Assembly (NCBI GenBank): GCA_051961995.1
Contig: JBQCCR010000067.1
Coordinates: 1-15,454, forward strand
Source: 66-474 sp051961995
GTDB taxonomy: Bacteria > Pseudomonadota > Gammaproteobacteria > Xanthomonadales > Rhodanobacteraceae
Length of the DNA: 15,454 nt
Direction: 5' to 3'
The notes under the pieces were generated by a model. The model had not been told where the DNA came from and made no database searches. It saw nothing but the letters and a program-made list of their open reading frames with translations. The position numbers and the translations under genes are program-made. Below, piece by piece: positions 12,431-15,454 of the stretch (position 1 is its first letter; each line of letters opens with the position of its first letter).

Positions 12431-14581
12431 TTACCAGATCTTCACCCGATCCTTCGGCGCCAGGTAAAGTTTCTGGCCCGGCTTCACGTCGTAGGCGTCG
12501 TACCACGCATCAATGTTGCGCACCGTTTCGGCGCGGAAGGGTGCCGGGGCGTGCACGTCCACGGAAAGCTGCTGACGCAGCGCGGCGTCGCGGGTCTTGG
12601 AGCGCCACGCCTGACCGAAGGCGAGGAAGAAGCGCTGGTCGCCGGTCAACTCGTCTCCCGTTGCCGCCGGCTGGCCGTTCAGCGACAGGTGATAGGCACG
12701 ATAGGCTGCGGTGAGGCCGGAAACATCCGCGATGTTTTCGCCCAGCGTCTGCTTGCCATTGACGTGCAGGCCCGGCAGCGCCTCGTATTGGTCGTACTGC
12801 CTGGCCAGTTTCGTGGTCGCCTGCTCGAAATGCGCGAAGTCTGCTTTCGTCCACCAGTTCACCAGCCGGCCCTGTGCGTCGAAATCGGCGCCGGTGTTGT
12901 CGAAGCTGTGGCTGATCTCGTGACCGATGACTGCACCGATCGCGCCGTAGTTGGCGGCTGGGTCGGCTTTCGGATCGAAGAACGGCGGCTCGAGGATCGC
13001 GGCCGGGACGTTCAATGCGTTCTGCAGCGGCAGGTTCACCGCGTTCACGGTCTGCGGCGTCATCCACCACTCGCCCTTGTCAATCGGCTGGCCGATCTTG
13101 GCCTTCTGGTGTTCGTATTCGAATTTCACCGCGCGCAGATGGTTGCCGAGCGCGTCATCCGGCTTGATCTCCAGTGACGCGTAATCGCGCCAATGTTCCG
13201 GGTAGCCCACGCTCACGCGCAGGGTCTTCAGTTTTTCCTTGGCTTTTTCCCGGGTGGCGGGAGACATCCAGTCGAGCTTGTCTATGCCCTGATCGAACGC
13301 GGTCAGCAGGTTCTTGACCATCGCTTCCGCCGCGGCCTTGCTCGAAGCCGGGAAATATTTCTTCACGTAGATCTGCCCGACCGCATCGCCGAGATCGTCG
13401 CTGGTGGCCGACACCGCGCGCTTCCAGCGCTCACGCTGCTGTGGCGTACCGGTGAGCGTCTTGCCGTGGAAATCGAAATGCAAATCGGCGAACTTCTTCG
13501 GCAGCAGCGTTGCGTTGGCATCCAGCGTGTGGAAGATCAGCAGGTCTTTCCAGGATTCCAGCGGCTGGTTGCCGACCAGCGCCGACAGGCCGGTGAATGC
13601 CGAAGGCTGCCACACGTCGAACTGCTTCGTGCCGCCCAGGCCCGCGGCGTCGAAGAAGGTCGTCCAGTCCAGGCCCGGTGCTTTCTTCGAAAAATCCGAG
13701 GCCGTCCACAGATTGTTGGCCTTGTGCACGTCCTCGCTTTCGACGAGGCTTTCCTGCGCCCTGGCGATTTTCGTTTCCAGATCGAACACGGCCTGCGCCT
13801 TGTGCCCGGCGTCGCTCACGCCGGCCTGTTTCAGCAGCGCCGCGATGTAGGTTTTGTACGCGGCGCGGTCGGCGACCATGTGCGGATCGGTGGAGATGTA
13901 GTAATCGCGGCTGGGCATCCCGAGACCACCCTGCAGCAGATATGGAATCTGCAGCGATTCCTCTTCCAGTCCCTTGGTGACGAACAGGCCGAACAGATGT
14001 TCGGTGTGGAAGTTGGTGGCGTTGACCGGGTCCACGTCCGCGCGCATGCGGCTGCCCAGCACGTGCGCGAGATCCTTGCGCGAGACGATGCCGTTGATCG
14101 CATCGAGTTCGTCTTTCAGCGGCGTCAGGCCGCGCCGTTCGATGGTGGCTTCGTCCATGTAGGCCTTGTAGTAATCGGCGATCCTGGCTTGATCGCTGCC
14201 GGTCGCCGGATTGGAAGCGCCCGCGTCCTTGATCAGCTCGGCGGTGCGCGCTTCGGCTTTCTTGAAGACCTCCAGGAAGGCGCCGGTGCTGGAGAGATCC
14301 GGCGGGATGGCCGCGGTTTTCAGCCACGCGCCGTTGGCATATTCGAAGAAGTTGTCGCCCGGCTTGACAGAATGATCCATGTAGGCGAGGTCGGGCATGG
14401 CCACCGTGCTGGCCGGCGCCGGCGCGGCACGACTCGTTGCACTCGCGGCGGGCGTGGCGCTGGAGGAAGCGCTTTGCGCCGCGGCCTTGGCGGAAAGATC
14501 GGTTGGCTGATCCAGCGAGGATGAGCACGCACTGCACGCGCAGGCGATCGCGGCGGCAAGCATCCAGTTCAGACGGGGCAT
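12431..14581 (-). CDS. M13-family zinc metallopeptidase (neprilysin/PepO type), probable lipoprotein
   Basis: This 716-residue peptidase of the M13 family cleaves oligopeptides and is probably anchored on the periplasmic side of a membrane. The N-terminus (PRLNWMLAAAIACACSAC) looks like a lipoprotein signal with Cys19 as the likely modified residue, although the lipobox (CSAC) is not ideal. A Ser/Ala/Pro-rich linker to about residue 60 follows. The family's N-terminal signature is seen as KPGDNFFEYANGAWL. The zinc site is HEISH (554-558) with Glu615 and Asp619 in ENIAD; NAVNLP and ILEPPFF match the substrate-binding strand and the block before the zinc helix. The chain ends RVKIW, like the short RVW ending of the family. 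The ATG at 14581 is supported by AAGGGA about eight bases upstream. Length is normal. Transcription is divergent from the cytochrome b561 gene. Confidence 0.93.
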   Translation of the reverse strand: MPRLNWMLAAAIACACSACSSSLDQPTDLSAKAAAQSASSSATPAASATSRAAPAPASTVAMPDLAYMDHSVKPGDNFFEYANGAWLKTAAIPPDLSSTGAFLEVFKKAEARTAELIKDAGASNPATGSDQARIADYYKAYMDEATIERRGLTPLKDELDAINGIVSRKDLAHVLGSRMRADVDPVNATNFHTEHLFGLFVTKGLEEESLQIPYLLQGGLGMPSRDYYISTDPHMVADRAAYKTYIAALLKQAGVSDAGHKAQAVFDLETKIARAQESLVESEDVHKANNLWTASDFSKKAPGLDWTTFFDAAGLGGTKQFDVWQPSAFTGLSALVGNQPLESWKDLLIFHTLDANATLLPKKFADLHFDFHGKTLTGTPQQRERWKRAVSATSDDLGDAVGQIYVKKYFPASSKAAAEAMVKNLLTAFDQGIDKLDWMSPATREKAKEKLKTLRVSVGYPEHWRDYASLEIKPDDALGNHLRAVKFEYEHQKAKIGQPIDKGEWWMTPQTVNAVNLPLQNALNVPAAILEPPFFDPKADPAANYGAIGAVIGHEISHSFDNTGADFDAQGRLVNWWTKADFAHFEQATTKLARQYDQYEALPGLHVNGKQTLGENIADVSGLTAAYRAYHLSLNGQPAATGDELTGDQRFFLAFGQAWRSKTRDAALRQQLSVDVHAPAPFRAETVRNIDAWYDAYDVKPGQKLYLAPKDRVKIW

Positions 14582-14718
14582 GGCGGCATTCCCTTGTGAC
14601 GAAACCTGAGATGATGCACCAACTCGGGTCCGGTTGCAGGGTGCCGGTTGTCGATGTCGGTTGCCGGAAAGGGCGGTATGCGAGACTCTCCAGCCGCCAG
14701 CAACCCGCAACCCGCCCC
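14582..14718. promoter_or_regulatory. Divergent intergenic region with imperfect inverted repeat
   Basis: This 137-base region separates the divergent peptidase and cytochrome genes and should hold both promoters; no confident -35/-10 pair was found. A 14-base segment near 14632 (CCGGTTGCAGGGTG) matches, in inverted form, 11 of 14 positions of the CAACCCGCAACCCG tandem at 14701-14714 that ends five bases before the cytochrome ATG. No ribosome site is seen before that ATG, so the repeat may affect its translation. Confidence 0.3.
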
Positions 14719-15429
14719 ATGCCAGCGATACCTTCGATCAAAGTCTGGGACCTGCCCACCCGCATCTTCCACTGGCTGCTCGCGATCCTGATCCTGCTGC
14801 AATACGGTACGGCCGAGTGGCACTGGCTCAGCATGCAGTGGCACGTCTGGTTCGGTTACACCACGCTGGCGCTGCTGCTGTTCCGCGTGACGTGGGGGTT
14901 CGTCGGATCGCAGACTTCGCGCTTTGCCGATTTCGTGCGCGGGCCGCGCCGTGCGCTGGCCTATGCGCGCGGCCTGATCGCCAACCAGGCCGGCTTCGAC
15001 ATCGGGCACAAGCCCGGTCATAACCCCGGTCATAACCCCGGCCATAATCCTTTGGGCGGCTGGTCGGTGCTGGCGATGCTGGCCTGCCTGCTGGTGCAGA
15101 CGATCACCGGATTGTTCAGCAGCAATCACCGCCACAGCGAATTCGGGCCGTGGGCTGCGCGCATCCCGGAACAGTGGGTGCGGCGATTGACCGAAATCCA
15201 TCAGATCAACCAGAACGTGCTGCTGATCCTGATCGGGATCCACATCGCGGTGGTGCTCGGTTACTGGATCGGCAAGGAGGAAAACCTGGTCGGGCCGATG
15301 CTGCACGGGCGCAAGCCGCTCGCGCCCATGGCGCCGTTGCGCTTCGTTTCACTGCAACGGGCGCTCGGAATCGCCGCGCTGGCCGGGTTCGTGGTCTGGG
15401 TGGTCGTGATGACGGCGGGGATTGGCTAG
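14719..15429 (+). CDS. Cytochrome b561-type membrane cytochrome with expanded GHNP loop
   Basis: This 236-residue integral inner-membrane b-type cytochrome of the bacterial cytochrome b561/hydrogenase cytochrome b family shuttles electrons, probably between quinol and a periplasmic partner that is not encoded here. The start KVWDLPTRIFHW (8-19) is the family signature, with His18 a likely haem ligand. His42 (QWHVWFGY), His161 (EIHQINQN) and His175 (IGIHIAVVL) are further candidates. Hydrophobic segments lie at about 17-30, 43-62, 113-133, 164-184 and 213-234. Between the second and third, the single GHNPLGG motif of relatives is preceded by extra copies (GHKPGHNPGHNPGHNP, 96-111) from a DNA tandem repeat, giving four closely spaced histidines. 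The ATG at 14719 is chosen from the signature; no ribosome binding site precedes it. The TAG stop runs into a GC-rich repeat. Confidence 0.9.
   Translation: MPAIPSIKVWDLPTRIFHWLLAILILLQYGTAEWHWLSMQWHVWFGYTTLALLLFRVTWGFVGSQTSRFADFVRGPRRALAYARGLIANQAGFDIGHKPGHNPGHNPGHNPLGGWSVLAMLACLLVQTITGLFSSNHRHSEFGPWAARIPEQWVRRLTEIHQINQNVLLILIGIHIAVVLGYWIGKEENLVGPMLHGRKPLAPMAPLRFVSLQRALGIAALAGFVVWVVVMTAGIG
15001..15048 (+). repeat. 12-bp tandem repeat in the cytochrome b561 gene
   Basis: The unit CCCGGTCATAAC occurs twice exactly (15013-15024, 15025-15036) and a third time with two changes (15037-15048); 15001-15012 looks like a diverged fourth unit. Each unit encodes Pro-Gly-His-Asn (or a variant), so gain or loss of units keeps the reading frame. 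Confidence 0.85.
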
Positions 15430-15454
15430 GCAGGAGCGCGCCTGCGCGCGACAG
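15428..15454. repeat. GC-rich inverted repeat at the window edge
   Basis: Directly after, and partly including, the TAG stop of the cytochrome gene, the sequence reads AGGCAGGAGCGCGCCTGCGCGCGACAG, with GCGCGC (15436-15441) and GCGCGC (15444-15449) as inverted arms. It resembles the GTAGGAGCG-type repeats common in this bacterial order and runs off the window, so its full form is not visible. It may act as a terminator. Confidence 0.45.

Noticed and set aside
14582..14710. N-terminal extension of the M13 peptidase
   Set aside because: It would bury the lipoprotein-type signal inside the chain; a ribosome site supports the start at 14581.
15001..15048. Small CRISPR-like or satellite array
   Set aside because: Units are 12 bp without spacers, remain in the cytochrome frame and encode a family motif.

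Overview
The window is a GC-rich, densely coded segment of a bacterial chromosome. It most likely comes from a gammaproteobacterium of the order Xanthomonadales (Lysobacterales), in or near Rhodanobacteraceae or Xanthomonadaceae. Three things support this: a single-chain aspartate kinase/diaminopimelate decarboxylase fusion, the paired peptidoglycan enzymes MurL and MurD2 (first described in Xanthomonas), and short imperfect-palindrome repeats at gene ends that resemble those scattered through genomes of this order. Placement below the order is inference. There is no tRNA, rRNA, CRISPR array, transposase or phage gene, and no gene-free gap longer than about 210 bases.

Left part (1-6243). A non-coding stretch with a repeat (1-209) is followed on the minus strand by a two-gene molybdenum-hydroxylase operon: a Tat-exported molybdopterin subunit of the IorB type and its [2Fe-2S] subunit of the IorA type, overlapping by 4 bp. 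Next come an APC-family amino-acid permease (minus) and, divergently, a secreted NTF2-like/DUF4440-type protein (plus). Their shared upstream region holds a perfect 20-bp palindrome and a 10-bp direct repeat. A PhzF-family isomerase-like gene (minus) converges on the secreted protein and overlaps its 3' end by 41 bp.

Central part (6383-11722, plus strand). This is the most distinctive part: a compact three-gene cluster lysC-lysA fusion, murL, murD2, with overlaps of 4 bp and 20 bp. The fusion carries the first enzyme of the aspartate pathway and the last enzyme of lysine synthesis, so it touches both the supply and the consumption of meso-diaminopimelate, which is normally residue 3 of the peptidoglycan stem. 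MurD2 is expected to add L-Glu (not D-Glu) to UDP-MurNAc-L-Ala, and MurL to epimerise that terminal residue to D-Glu, residue 2 of the stem. The operon therefore links positions 2 and 3 of the wall peptide to lysine synthesis. MurL/MurD2 is known from Xanthomonas, so the system is not new. The translational coupling, a repeat-like in-frame insert inside MurL and the replaced ligand-pocket residues in MurD2 deserve attention.

Right part (11790-15454). After two hairpins comes a minus-strand pair: a small exported DUF4019 protein and, upstream of it, an M13 (neprilysin/PepO-type) zinc metallopeptidase that is probably a lipoprotein. Divergent from the peptidase is a cytochrome b561-type membrane cytochrome whose Gly-His-Asn-Pro loop motif has been multiplied by a 12-bp tandem repeat. 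The window ends inside another GC-rich repeat directly after this gene.
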